Shown in pieces: positions 52,831 to 63,658 of a stretch of DNA of 64,000 nt. How positions within the stretch are numbered: the first letter of the stretch is position 1; each line of letters begins with the position of its first letter. This stretch comes from Paenibacillus periandrae (GTDB lineage: Bacteria > Bacillota > Bacilli > Paenibacillales > NBRC-103111). The notes beneath the pieces were generated by a model. The model was not told the origin of the DNA. It did no database searches and saw nothing but the letters and a program-made list of their open reading frames with translations. Location: positions 124,001 through 188,000 of the forward strand of contig NZ_JAJNMU010000005.1 of NCBI RefSeq assembly GCF_022458865.1. The letters run 5' to 3'. Made by a program: the position numbers and the translations under genes.

Positions 52831-52871
52831 TGTAATAAATCTTCCTCTCGTGGTAGATACATATGTGCCTG

Positions 52872-52887
52872 TTGACGTATACGTTAA
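52872..52887. promoter_or_regulatory. Palindrome in desaturase leader
   Basis: TTGACGTATACGTTAA, a 16-base palindrome with one mismatched pair, 42 bases before the desaturase start. It has the shape of a TetR-type operator; no TetR gene is near. Confidence 0.4.
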
Positions 52888-52939
52888 AGCTTAGGTTTTA
52901 GTTTCAAACTTCTTTATCGAATCAAACAGCCATACATGG

Positions 52940-53167
52940 TTAAATTACTGTCAAATGATAATGATTATCATTTTCATCTTGATTATACGCATTATTATTA
53001 GGGATTGCAAGCATCTGTCGATGCCTCAGGCTCTGCCTGCTGTACGCTTTCAATTTCTGCTGCTTTTCATTCCAATACCAGTGGGTAGTTAAAAGAGTTT
53101 CATCTTTGAGTGGCATATTACCATCATAGAGGGGGACCTTCGGAGTTGGCATCTCATTAGCAAGCAT
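52940..53167 (-). CDS. Doubtful small ORF upstream of desaturase
   Basis: A frame of 75 codons (MLANEMPTPKVPLYDGNMPL at the start) with no clear ribosome site. A promoter-like TTGCGC-16-TATAAT pair lies immediately before its ATG, which would make it leaderless. Its last codons run through the desaturase promoter and Fur box, which argues against it. I recognise no family. Confidence 0.2.
   Translation of the reverse strand: MLANEMPTPKVPLYDGNMPLKDETLLTTHWYWNEKQQKLKAYSRQSLRHRQMLAIPNNNAYNQDENDNHYHLTVI
52956..52970. promoter_or_regulatory. Perfect Fur box
   Basis: TGATAAT-G-ATTATCA, an exact match to the Bacillus 7-1-7 Fur box. On the minus strand it starts 12 bases after the TATAAT at 52987-52982, so it covers the start of transcription and the first transcribed bases toward the desaturase. 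It is also 30 bases or less from the end of the small frame at 52940. Confidence 0.8.
52982..53010 (-). promoter_or_regulatory. Sigma-A promoter toward desaturase
   Basis: On the minus strand TTGCAA (53010-53005), 17 bases, TATAAT (52987-52982), close to consensus. The transcript would have a leader of about 145 bases before the desaturase start. Confidence 0.7.
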
Positions 53168-53176
53168 TTCTAATTA

Positions 53177-53194
53177 TAACCTAACTGTAGGTTA
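53177..53194. promoter_or_regulatory. Inverted repeat in promoter spacer
   Basis: TAACCTA, ACTG, TAGGTTA. On the minus strand it lies between TTGCGC and TATAAT (53178-53173), the place used by MerR-type activators and many repressors. Confidence 0.4.
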
Positions 53195-54880
<1,686 letters not shown>

Positions 54881-54911
54881 TTTATATCGCCTGCTGTTGC
54901 GGCACATACCG

Positions 54912-54949
54912 AACAAGGACAAACCCATAGCGGTTGTCCTTGTTTTTTG
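54912..54949 (+). terminator. Terminator of gdhA
   Basis: AACAAGGACAAACC, 6 bases, GGTTGTCCTTGTT, then a run of T (one bulge in the stem). Confidence 0.85.
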
Positions 54950-54974
54950 TTGTTAATGTGTATGCATCGATAAT

Positions 54975-56753
54975 TCATAGCCTCTTGCGTTTATAACGAG
55001 CAACGAAGACACAGGATAATAAAAGAATAACGAATGCGGTGCCTGCAGCTACAGCCTCACGTACCGTGCCTTGCTGTTCGTTGGCTTGCCCGCCTGGGCC
55101 GCCACCCATACCTCCGGGTCCTCCAGGTCCCCCTTGTCCACCTCGACCCATACCCATACCGCCAGGAGGACCTCCTTGGCCTCCTGCTTCCATACCACCT
55201 GGTGCGCCTTGACGATCAGCCATTTGCCCTGCCTGGCCATTTGGATTGGCTGGGTTAGTTGCTCCTTGACCCGCTGGCTGTGATTGAGTAGTCTGACTCG
55301 TTTGGCCATTTCCTGCCATCTGCGCGGGCTGTACCGCTGCTGTAGATTGCCCGGAAGACACAGCGCTCTGTCCCGTCCGAGCGGTCTGTGAAGCGAGAAC
55401 GGCATCCTGCACATTTGCTGCACCTGCACCAGGCTTGCCGCCCATGCCACCACGCATACCGCCGCCTCCCATACCACCGCCGCTGCCACTTCCATCACCC
55501 GAGGAAGGCGAGGTGCCATCCAGCTGCTTGGCAATCGTAGCAACCTGCTGAGCTGCAAAGGTGGTCAGCTGAGTGACGCCTTTTAGATATTCATCATAGG
55601 TGTAAAAAGCGGTAGGGTCTTGTTCCACATAGCCTGAAATCAGCTGGGACAGCTCCTGCACACGGGCTGCAAATACTTCACCCGATAAGTAGCCTTCGAT
55701 GCTTTCCGTCAAATACTTATGATACTTCTGCTTGTAAGCATCCACCTTAAGCAGCTTATCGATCAGAGGCCTCTCCGAAAGCGTGCCTTGGGTCGGCTCG
55801 TCAATGAGAATACCCGATCCTCCAAGACCACCAAACGCCATATTGTAATCCCATGGCAATACCGAGAATATTCCTTTGTTCTCATACAAATAATAATTAT
55901 GCTTGTTGGTACCGAGATAGCTGTCCATATTCGCAGTCAGTACATTTAGCGCGATGAATTTGAGTGCTTCATCGACATCCAGCACCTTACTGTAATCCGT
56001 ACCTGTGTTCAGCTCCTTGAGCATGTCGAGAATAACATTATCGTTCGAGGATTTCGATTTCAAATCCAGTCCTTTATAGGCATCCATCGTTTCCAGCCAT
56101 GTTAATTCGCTGCCGTTGCCACCATTAGCTTTATACAACGCACCATAAGCGTTGCCAAAATTACGTTCCAGATACGACTCGCCGATTTGCTCCACTGCCA
56201 AATAAAAGCCTTTGAGCTCACCATTTACATATACATTCACAAAGGAATATCCGGGAGTCGGCAAGCCTAATCGTTCCGCCAGCTCATAGGTTAGAAATTC
56301 GCGCATATAAGAGGCATCGCTGTAATTGTTGTTCAGATTGATTTTACTGATGCCGTACAGCTGCTGGCTCGATATATATTCGTCGAACGAGATTTTGAAG
56401 CTGTATCGGTCGGAATCGGAGCTTACTACACTTCTCAAGCTGAGATTTCCTTTGGTTCGGATCGCTACATGGTCAAAGTGCTGTCCGTTGTAGTCCACAG
56501 AGGCCGTTTTAAACTCCTCCTGACTGGCATTTTCCAGCATATCCTGAAAATCGGCTGCAGCCATCGTAATCTTTACATCAACCACATGGTCCTTGGGAAA
56601 TACTTGCGTCGCTTGGTTCTGCTGATTGCTGACCGCTGCCGAAGATACGGCGCTGCTGCTCACAGCTGAAATGCTGTCTGTTACCGTGCAGCCCGCTAAT
56701 CCGAATACAAGACTGATACCTAGCAGCAGCTCTATCCACTTGGCTTTCATCAT
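54975..56753 (-). CDS. CotH-family lipoprotein kinase
   Basis: Lipoprotein of 592 residues: signal with lipobox LAGC, then a CotH domain (about 55-400) and a C-terminal part of about 170 residues rich in Gly, Met, Gln and Pro, ending with one helix and a basic tail. CotH proteins are atypical protein kinases that phosphorylate spore coat proteins; kinase-type residues are seen in NMDSYLGTNKHNYYLYE and VLPWDYNMAFGG. This one is exported and membrane-tethered. AGGAGG precedes an ATG-ATG start. It follows DUF4956 and VTC genes on the same strand, a conserved trio. Confidence 0.88.
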   Translation of the reverse strand: MMKAKWIELLLGISLVFGLAGCTVTDSISAVSSSAVSSAAVSNQQNQATQVFPKDHVVDVKITMAAADFQDMLENASQEEFKTASVDYNGQHFDHVAIRTKGNLSLRSVVSSDSDRYSFKISFDEYISSQQLYGISKINLNNNYSDASYMREFLTYELAERLGLPTPGYSFVNVYVNGELKGFYLAVEQIGESYLERNFGNAYGALYKANGGNGSELTWLETMDAYKGLDLKSKSSNDNVILDMLKELNTGTDYSKVLDVDEALKFIALNVLTANMDSYLGTNKHNYYLYENKGIFSVLPWDYNMAFGGLGGSGILIDEPTQGTLSERPLIDKLLKVDAYKQKYHKYLTESIEGYLSGEVFAARVQELSQLISGYVEQDPTAFYTYDEYLKGVTQLTTFAAQQVATIAKQLDGTSPSSGDGSGSGGGMGGGGMRGGMGGKPGAGAANVQDAVLASQTARTGQSAVSSGQSTAAVQPAQMAGNGQTSQTTQSQPAGQGATNPANPNGQAGQMADRQGAPGGMEAGGQGGPPGGMGMGRGGQGGPGGPGGMGGGPGGQANEQQGTVREAVAAGTAFVILLLSCVFVARYKRKRL

Positions 56754-56778
56754 ACAACCTCCTTTCCAGTCATTCCGT

Positions 56779-57519
56779 TTAAGACACGTAGTCGCCGCTG
56801 TAGCTAATCAGCACGGCATTTCTGACGCCGTCCAATCCCGAAACTTTATTGACAAAAGCACCTTCGTTGTCATTCAAACGCAGCTCAAGCGTGATTTCGA
56901 TATTGCCGTGAGTTACGGTTTTTTGCTTCACGTTGTATCTTTTCACCAATTTCTCTACAACAGTATGAACCTGCTTCTCTGCATCATCTCCATCGCAGTT
57001 GATCACCAGCAAGTATGGAGTTTCGAAGGATGTTTTTTTGATAAACAGAAACATCATGACACCAATGATGGCTGAACCGACAAAAGCTAGGGTATAGAAG
57101 CCGGCTCCAGATACTATTCCCGCTGCAGCTGCCCAGAACAGGAAGATCAGATCAGTAGGGTCCTTGATCGGTGTACGGAAACGAACGATGGACAAGGCAC
57201 CAACCATCCCAAGTGACAGCACCAGATTGGAATTGACCGCGATAATCACCATTGCCGTAACCATGGTCATCCCGATCAGTGAAATGTTGAAGCTCTTGGA
57301 ATACAGAACACCACTGAAAACCCGTTTGTAGAGCAGGTAAATAAAGAACCCGATAAAAAAGGCAACCGCCAAAGTAAGCAGCATTTTGGTAAGATCGATA
57401 TCAGAAACAAAGTTTTTGACGACCGACTTTTTAAGTAAATCGGTAAAGGTAGCAGCCGTCGCACCTGTAGAAGTAGTGGCAGCAGCAGTTTCCGTTATTG
57501 CAGCAATTGCAGTATCCAT
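56779..57519 (-). CDS. DUF4956-family membrane protein
   Basis: Protein of 246 residues with four helices (LLTLAVAFFIGFFIYLLYK, the LIGMTMVTAMVIIAVNSNLV pair and others) and a soluble C-terminal part of about 80 residues. The segment SLGMVGALSIVRFRTPIKDP is the family signature. The C-terminal part (NIEITLELRLNDNEGAFVNK) resembles a small ferredoxin-like fold. GGGAGG lies before the ATG at 57519. It lies between VTC and CotH and is likely part of the same export or polymer system. Confidence 0.85.
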   Translation of the reverse strand: MDTAIAAITETAAATTSTGATAATFTDLLKKSVVKNFVSDIDLTKMLLTLAVAFFIGFFIYLLYKRVFSGVLYSKSFNISLIGMTMVTAMVIIAVNSNLVLSLGMVGALSIVRFRTPIKDPTDLIFLFWAAAAGIVSGAGFYTLAFVGSAIIGVMMFLFIKKTSFETPYLLVINCDGDDAEKQVHTVVEKLVKRYNVKQKTVTHGNIEITLELRLNDNEGAFVNKVSGLDGVRNAVLISYSGDYVS

Positions 57520-57521
57520 AA

Positions 57522-58235
57522 TTAATAATCCTCCCACGTATTAAATTTCAGAAACTTGCGGCACATCACATATTTGGAAGCGGACTGCCGATTCAACCCT
57601 TCAAGCTGAATGGCTGCCCGGATATACTCGGGAATATATTCATCGTATTTGACCTCCAGGATGATCAGATTCTCATCGATGGCACGAACCGCTTGCAGAT
57701 CCTTATTGAATATGTCAGTAGCGTGCAGACCGGTCCTTAGCTCTTTATCGAATGTAATGCGCACATTGCCGCTCGGACAGACGTAAGGTTCCCGCACATA
57801 ATCGACTATCACTTTGGGGCGCAGCAGCTTGTGCTTCATCTCCTGATACAATTCCAACAATAAAGGCTTGTCGGGCTCATTCAATACTTCAAAATTTCCT
57901 GCAACAACAGCTTCATACGTTGCTCTGCTGATCGGTTCCTTCACTTTAGCGATGTAATCATTGAATTTGATTTTTTTCTCAAAATGAATCACATTGTCCT
58001 GCACATTATAGATCCGAATCCGGTATTTGACCCGGTCCCGGATACCGCCAAGCTTCTCATGCAGCGCTTTATTGCTCACATCATCAAAGTACAGGCTGCG
58101 GATGTGATACTCTCCTGTTGCACCCACATTGTTGTCCTGGCTCATCAGGCTTTTAAGTCGCTGGCGGATCAAATAAAATTGATGCTGATTGATGAAGAAC
58201 TTCAGTTCATGGCGATATTTCAGCTGCTTATTCAT
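57522..58235 (-). CDS. VTC-domain polyphosphate polymerase-like protein
   Basis: Soluble protein of 237 residues with the VTC/CYTH tunnel fold. Basic residues on alternating strands are seen in YRHELKFFI, RVKYRIRIYN, FEKKIKFNDYIAKVKEP and VIVDYVREPYVC, with the acidic metal ligand near IILEVKYDEYIPE. VTC domains in yeast make polyphosphate; bacterial partners of DUF4956 and CotH are less studied. AAAGGGG precedes the ATG at 58235. Its stop is 2 bases before the DUF4956 start. Confidence 0.85.
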   Translation of the reverse strand: MNKQLKYRHELKFFINQHQFYLIRQRLKSLMSQDNNVGATGEYHIRSLYFDDVSNKALHEKLGGIRDRVKYRIRIYNVQDNVIHFEKKIKFNDYIAKVKEPISRATYEAVVAGNFEVLNEPDKPLLLELYQEMKHKLLRPKVIVDYVREPYVCPSGNVRITFDKELRTGLHATDIFNKDLQAVRAIDENLIILEVKYDEYIPEYIRAAIQLEGLNRQSASKYVMCRKFLKFNTWEDY

Positions 58236-58386
58236 ATGGCACCCCTTTCTATCCAAGCCTGCGCAGCACTCTTGCTTACAAACACATCTTAACCTGCTTA
58301 CCTGAACTGTTTCTAAGCAGTGCCTGAATACGAACTGAATATTTACAATTCCTTAATAAATTAAGATCATATAGAACTGAATGCAC

Positions 58387-58420
58387 AAAAAACGCGGCCC
58401 CTCCAAGGAGGTGACCACGC
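58387..58420 (-). terminator. Terminator of enolase-superfamily gene
   Basis: On the minus strand CCTCC-TT-GGAGG with outer GCG/CGC pairs, then six T, about 30 bases after the stop. Confidence 0.75.
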
Positions 58421-58450
58421 TTCGCTTCGTTACATACTGGTATATTACTG

Positions 58451-59626
58451 CTACACCGTTAACTCTTGAGAAATTCGATAGTAATCCTTACATACTGCCA
58501 ACAGCCGCTCCTGGTCGATATACAAACCGAAGCCCGCCGCAGGCTCTGTTACGCACACTTGACCATCGGCACTGCGCGAGGTAGCCTGTGTCAGAACGCA
58601 GGACTCGAAGCCCTCAGACTCACCAGGCTTTTCCAAGGCTTCGACCCAATCGGCGCCTAATCCTATCGCCAGCTGCTGCCACACGGTGCATGCAGGTCCG
58701 ACCAGACTGTCATCGCCGATCATCAGCTTGGCGCCGAAGCCCTGAATCGTTCTTGCCAATTCCACGGCGTGAATTAATGAGCCTGCGCAGCCTGGGTGGA
58801 TGTTGTAGATGCCGCCCATACCCGGAGCAGCCGTTTGAATCGCTTTGACAGCAGGACGCAGCGGCGCATCTGGAAGCAGCTGCAGCCCACCGACCCGATT
58901 TTGCAGCTCTATCCACTGTTCAGTCGTCAGGCTCCCCGGGTCCTCACAAGCGTTCAATCCAACCGCATAAAGCTGAAGCAGCACAGCCGTAAGACCATCC
59001 AGGCTGTCAGCGCTTTGCTTCTTGCGGTAGCCATCATTAACATCGCCCACGATAAACACCTCTGGACCAACGACCTCACGAGCTGCCTGAACAACCGCCT
59101 TATCCAGCTCGATATCTCCGAACAGCTTCACCTTGAGATGTGTCCGATAGCCTTGCTCAAGCGACAGCCGCGCCTTATCCTTCACGACTGCGGTATCGTT
59201 CTCCAAAATACAATACAAGCCAGGAACAGCCTCGGTCCCTTCCAGACCCAATAAGACAGCGGCTGGCACACCCAGCAGCTTTCCGGCCAGATCGACCAAA
59301 GCCGTCTCCAGCATTTCGGTCGCTTTGGACCCATTCTGCTGCAAATGGCTCATTAGCCATGCAATGCCATCTGAAATGCGCAGGCCGATTAAGGGTTGAA
59401 ACGAATCCAGCCACGCTTGCAAATCCAGCTGATCCTGATTCACGGCAATTATATTTTCTCCCCAACCTGATTGACCTGCAGCCGTGACTCGGATAAAACC
59501 GTGGATGCGATTGCTCCATGAACCGTGACTAAAATTACGCTGCACATCCACATCATAACGGTAAACCTCGATCGACTCTATGTGATGCTGTATCTGACTT
59601 AGCTGCTCTATAACCTTCAATGTCAA
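58451..59626 (-). CDS. Mandelate racemase/muconate lactonizing enzyme-type protein
   Basis: Enolase-superfamily enzyme of 391 residues with the N-terminal capping domain and a TIM barrel. The KxK acid-base motif is in HLKVKLFGD, metal ligands are in FIVGDVNDGY and NACEDPGS, and the end-of-barrel segment is KLMIGDDSLVGP. It would abstract a proton alpha to a carboxylate; the substrate is unknown (muconate, N-acyl amino acid or sugar acid types are possible). The start is probably a TTG. Downstream of a sugar-ABC regulator, it may degrade a compound imported by that system. Confidence 0.8.
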   Translation of the reverse strand: MTLKVIEQLSQIQHHIESIEVYRYDVDVQRNFSHGSWSNRIHGFIRVTAAGQSGWGENIIAVNQDQLDLQAWLDSFQPLIGLRISDGIAWLMSHLQQNGSKATEMLETALVDLAGKLLGVPAAVLLGLEGTEAVPGLYCILENDTAVVKDKARLSLEQGYRTHLKVKLFGDIELDKAVVQAAREVVGPEVFIVGDVNDGYRKKQSADSLDGLTAVLLQLYAVGLNACEDPGSLTTEQWIELQNRVGGLQLLPDAPLRPAVKAIQTAAPGMGGIYNIHPGCAGSLIHAVELARTIQGFGAKLMIGDDSLVGPACTVWQQLAIGLGADWVEALEKPGESEGFESCVLTQATSRSADGQVCVTEPAAGFGLYIDQERLLAVCKDYYRISQELTV

Positions 59627-59678
59627 AAAGCTCCCTTCCCTGCACTTCTCATAGGATGTATTAACATGTCATTCAGCT

Positions 59679-61985
59679 TTAAACTTTGTGAAGCTCGCGG
59701 AAGTCCTTTGGGGTCATCCCTTCCATCTTCTTGAAGATCCGGTTGAAATAAGCCGGCTGGTAGCCGATCCGCACGGCAATTTCCTGCATTTTCAGATCGG
59801 AATGCATCAGGAAGTGCTTGGCATGATCCAATCGAACCTTGGTAATATAATCAACAAAGTGCAGGCCGGTCACCTGGAAAAACATTTTACTCAAGCTGGA
59901 CGCAGCAATTCCGAGGCGATCCGCGCACAGATCAAGTGAAATATCCGTATCGTACTCGGCACGTATCATACCGATCGCAATTTCGATCAACTGTCGGGCT
60001 TTATGGTTCTGGTTATGCGCAAGCTCAGTAATGAGCGGCTGGATGATTTTGTCGTCAAACCAGGCGCACATCGCATCAATATCCTTCAGCGCCAACAGCT
60101 CCGCGTACAGCTGGCCCCAATCATATAAGGAGCCTGCCTGAATAATTCCCGACTGCATTATCGAGGATTGAATAGAGCCAAGCAGCTTGAGACTGCCCTG
60201 CTGCAGGAACAGCTCCAGCTCCGAATTTTTTTTCAGTTCCTGAAAAAAGACGTTCAGCAGCCTCCGGCTGTCATCGCCAAGGCCGATAAACAGCGAATGA
60301 ATCAGGTCATTTTCAACCGTAAACGGGTATTTGGCCGCGCTTTTGTCCTCATTCATCGGTTCATTTAAATCTATAATTTGATTCGATTCATGCAGCTTTC
60401 TGTGCCGTAGTGCCTGCTGCACCTCTGCCCACGCATTCGGGACCTGACTGATCGAGGACATCGTTTTACCTAACCCTACAACCGTATCCATCTTTAGAAT
60501 CCGATGCAGGCTTTGACCGATTTCAGCAGCCATTTCATTCAACCGATTCGATATTTCCGAAGAGGAGATACGGTCAGGAAACATAATAAACAAGCCCACG
60601 GACAGATCGTGCAAATTCATTACACACACATCGTCGTGCTGGGTCAGCTCTTCAATAATGTTCGCTGCCGCAAAAGTAACCAGAGGCTGCTCATCATCAC
60701 GAAATGCCCCTTTGAGTTGTTGAAACCCAAGCAGCTGCACGACAACAACGACAAATCGCTTATTTTCCGTTTCCCAGCCATACTGCTCCAGCCGTTGTCT
60801 GATTTCATCCTCGTTGAGCAGTAATAAGTGGCCCTGCACCAGCTGCAGCAGGAAGCCGATCTTCAAGGTCGAATAATGCGCCTCCAGCCGCGATTGCAGC
60901 ATATGGCTTTCACTGTTCAGATGACGCCATTGATCCTCAATGTAGGTAATCTCATCCTTGGGAACGAGCAGCGGCTCGAAGCCTGAAGGCGAAATGAAGG
61001 TACGGACCAGTCGATGAATCGGCTGATAAAGTCGAACCGAAGCATACCACGAGCTGAATAATATCAAAATAAACCCAACAATCCCGACTCCCAGTATGAG
61101 TCTGGAGACGATCACAATCGGTTTAACGAATTCAGATAACGGGACCGCCGAAACCAGCTGCCAGGAGGTTAATGGTATCGTAGAGGTCGACACAAAAAAA
61201 GGCTCGTTGTTCCAGCTCCAGCGAAAGGATGAAAGCTCCGTCCTCGTATGAATCTCCTGCTCGATCGCTTCATTCAAGCTTTTGATTCTGGGGGAGAAAT
61301 CGTCGCGGGATAACAAATAACCATCCAAATTGCGGATAAAAATCGTCCCGCCCAGACTTTCATCGAAACCTGCGATGTTCATAAGCTGCTTTTCGTTCAG
61401 ACGGACCAGGATTGCACCGAAGGGCTCCCCGATAACCGGAAGCTTGTGAATAACAAACATGCCCGGTTTTCCCGCAGCATCCAGGCTTCGCCAGAAAAGA
61501 CGTTCCTTGCTCGTCATCAAATTATGGTACAGCTCCGCTTCCTCCGTACTGAGCTTGCGAATGCCTTGACTGTCGGAGACGAGTCTGGACGGATTGTCCA
61601 GATACACATAAACCTGATCAATCAATGCACTGCTGTTGTTCATAACAGTCAGTGACTGATAGAATTCCATCGTCAGCGCGTAATTGTCCTTAAAATCGAT
61701 GCCTCGCAGCTTTTCGCTCATAATCGGATTAAGCGCCCACTGATTCATACTGACCTGAAGATGACTCAACGCATCATTAACCTGTTTGATGGTGTATTCC
61801 TGCTGCAGGCTGTGGGTTCTTTCAACCTCACGTTCAATATACCGAACCCCAATATAGTAGCTGCTGACGGATATGAGTATGGTTGGAATGATCGTAACCA
61901 GCAAAATCAGGACCAAACTCCGCTGGAAGACGTGACCTCGGTAGGTTCGGGTATCTGTTCGTTTACGCCACTTGAATCGTATCAT
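59679..61985 (-). CDS. Membrane-bound AraC-family regulator with dCache-like sensor
   Basis: Protein of 768 residues. A first helix (about 22-42), a large outside sensor (about 45-290, Cache-like) and a second helix (LILGVGIVGFILILFSSWYA) are followed by a cytoplasmic HAMP-like and linker region and a C-terminal AraC DNA-binding domain (residues 670-768: IAASSLSKMFFQVTGLHFVD, MQEIAVRIGYQPAYFNRIFK). Such proteins in Paenibacillus regulate sugar ABC transporters of the Lpl/YtcQ type. It lies next to the solute-binding lipoprotein on the same strand. Confidence 0.9.
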   Translation of the reverse strand: MIRFKWRKRTDTRTYRGHVFQRSLVLILLVTIIPTILISVSSYYIGVRYIEREVERTHSLQQEYTIKQVNDALSHLQVSMNQWALNPIMSEKLRGIDFKDNYALTMEFYQSLTVMNNSSALIDQVYVYLDNPSRLVSDSQGIRKLSTEEAELYHNLMTSKERLFWRSLDAAGKPGMFVIHKLPVIGEPFGAILVRLNEKQLMNIAGFDESLGGTIFIRNLDGYLLSRDDFSPRIKSLNEAIEQEIHTRTELSSFRWSWNNEPFFVSTSTIPLTSWQLVSAVPLSEFVKPIVIVSRLILGVGIVGFILILFSSWYASVRLYQPIHRLVRTFISPSGFEPLLVPKDEITYIEDQWRHLNSESHMLQSRLEAHYSTLKIGFLLQLVQGHLLLLNEDEIRQRLEQYGWETENKRFVVVVVQLLGFQQLKGAFRDDEQPLVTFAAANIIEELTQHDDVCVMNLHDLSVGLFIMFPDRISSSEISNRLNEMAAEIGQSLHRILKMDTVVGLGKTMSSISQVPNAWAEVQQALRHRKLHESNQIIDLNEPMNEDKSAAKYPFTVENDLIHSLFIGLGDDSRRLLNVFFQELKKNSELELFLQQGSLKLLGSIQSSIMQSGIIQAGSLYDWGQLYAELLALKDIDAMCAWFDDKIIQPLITELAHNQNHKARQLIEIAIGMIRAEYDTDISLDLCADRLGIAASSLSKMFFQVTGLHFVDYITKVRLDHAKHFLMHSDLKMQEIAVRIGYQPAYFNRIFKKMEGMTPKDFRELHKV

Positions 61986-62013
61986 CCATTCACCTGTATT
62001 CTAGTAGGGGTAA

Positions 62014-62058
62014 GGCCCATGAGAGATGCCTCCCATGAGCCTGGTCATATCATATGAC
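62014..62058. promoter_or_regulatory. Stem and palindrome between binding protein and regulator genes
   Basis: On the minus strand 62041-62014 can form a 12-pair stem with loop GCAT (two G-U pairs). No T run follows, so it is probably an mRNA 3' stabiliser that keeps the binding-protein message more abundant. Beside it is a perfect 7-1-7 palindrome GTCATAT-C-ATATGAC (62044-62058). Confidence 0.5.
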
Positions 62059-62102
62059 AATAAATAGTCCAGCACGCTAATAATGATGATACGATACTTA
62101 TC

Positions 62103-63626
62103 CTATTTATTGGCCATTCTCGATTGATAAGAATCGTTGGTTTCTTTAATAATTTTTTGGAAATCTGCGTCCTTGGACAGCTTCTGCGCCCATTCATCCC
62201 AAGCGGTAAGCGGTTCTTTGCCCATAATGATCTTAACCTTCAGATCGTCGGTTTTCTTGTCGAATTCCGCACCCAGCTTGATCGCGGTTTCCGAGTACAG
62301 ACCATAGCCGATATCCGGAATCGCGTATTTGGCGCGCTCGTCGATAATTTTTTTGTTGCGCTCAAAGATATCGTTTGGCATGCCCGTACGGTACGCCCAC
62401 AAATATTTCTCGTCGCGGCTGAAGATTTTGCCAAGTGCGCTTTGCGAGACGATATCCTTTTTTGCTTGCTCGGTTGCTGTCTTGATGCCGTCTTTTTCGG
62501 TATAATGCACATCTTTAAGTCCGTACCAGGCCAGGTTCGCACCTTCCTCGGAGGAGCCGTAATCCATCAGCTGCAAAATCGTTTTAAGCTTCGTTTCGGA
62601 CACTTTTTTGGGGATGACATAAATCCCGTTCAGACCGCGGAACTGGTACACCATCTTTTTGCCGCTCGGGCTGATCAGATACGTAATCGGCATCATATCG
62701 GCGTTCGGAATCGTCTTCCTCAGCTCTTCCGTTGGACGCCATGAGGCTTCTACCGTATCGGTCCAGATGCCCGCTTTGTTGGCCTTCGCCATATCCTCAA
62801 ACTGGCTTGTTTTCAGAACTGCAAAATCCTCAGGAATGACCTTCTCGTCATACAGCTTTTTCTGAAAAGCAATCGCATCGCGTGTTTCCGTTTCCAGATA
62901 AATGTGGGTCAGCTTGCCGTCCTTCATCTTCCATTTGCCTTGTGTTGAGTTGAACAGCGGCTCAAACAGGAACGTTCCAACATTGCCGGCCAGTCCGTAC
63001 GTATCCTGCTTGCCGTTGCCGTCCGGATCGTTAAAGGTAAATGCTTTCATCGTCTGGAACAGCTCATCAATGGTTTCTGGCACTTTGAGTCCCAGCTTAT
63101 CGAGCCAATCCTTACGAATATTCGGGTACGACCAGCCACCTAAAGGACGCACGGCCGGAATACCGTAATTTTTGCCATCCTGCAGCTTGGAGTTGGTCCA
63201 TACCTCCTTAGGATAGGCCGCAAGGTTCGGATAGCTTTTGATCATATCAGGCGTAATTTCCCAGAATGCCCCGTCTCTGGCCATTTGCAGCACCAGCGGA
63301 TCGAACGGATCGACAAACATCAAATCGGGAATATCACCGGAGGCCAGCGTTACCTTCGTTTTCTCTGTATAGTTGTTGGGAGACACCCATTGAATATTCA
63401 ATTTTGTATTCGTGCGCTTGCCAATTTCCTGAACGATCACGTTATCGGGACCCGGTGGCTCCGGCGTGCTGAAGTTGGTCATAATCGACACTTCTGTCGG
63501 CTTGCTTGGTGTGGCCGCTCCCTGAGATTCGGTTTTGCCGCCCTCTACACCGCAGCCCGTCAAGGCAATACTTGCTGCCAGAAGCAGCGTCGATCCTTTA
63601 ACTATAACATGCTGTTGTTGTTTCAC
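62103..63626 (-). CDS. Lpl-type ABC sugar-binding lipoprotein
   Basis: Solute-binding lipoprotein of 507 residues. Signal with lipobox LTGC (KGSTLLLAASIALTGCGVEG), then a large family-1 type binding domain: SGDIPDLMFVDPFDPLVL, NPDGNGKQDTYGLAGN (also a possible calcium site DPDGNGKQD) and a long C-terminal part. The group (LplA/YtcQ) binds oligosaccharides. The start is GTG with GGGAGGG 8 bases before it. It lies 32 bases after the permease gene in one operon. Confidence 0.92.
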   Translation of the reverse strand: MKQQQHVIVKGSTLLLAASIALTGCGVEGGKTESQGAATPSKPTEVSIMTNFSTPEPPGPDNVIVQEIGKRTNTKLNIQWVSPNNYTEKTKVTLASGDIPDLMFVDPFDPLVLQMARDGAFWEITPDMIKSYPNLAAYPKEVWTNSKLQDGKNYGIPAVRPLGGWSYPNIRKDWLDKLGLKVPETIDELFQTMKAFTFNDPDGNGKQDTYGLAGNVGTFLFEPLFNSTQGKWKMKDGKLTHIYLETETRDAIAFQKKLYDEKVIPEDFAVLKTSQFEDMAKANKAGIWTDTVEASWRPTEELRKTIPNADMMPITYLISPSGKKMVYQFRGLNGIYVIPKKVSETKLKTILQLMDYGSSEEGANLAWYGLKDVHYTEKDGIKTATEQAKKDIVSQSALGKIFSRDEKYLWAYRTGMPNDIFERNKKIIDERAKYAIPDIGYGLYSETAIKLGAEFDKKTDDLKVKIIMGKEPLTAWDEWAQKLSKDADFQKIIKETNDSYQSRMANK

Positions 63627-63658
63627 TCTATAAACCCTCCCATATATGTTTGGCTATC

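Noticed and set aside
55049..55500. Tandem repeat or CRISPR-like pattern in the 3' part of the CotH gene
   Set aside because: The repetition comes from Gly/Met/Gln/Pro codons of one low-complexity protein tail; there are no regular repeats with unique spacers.
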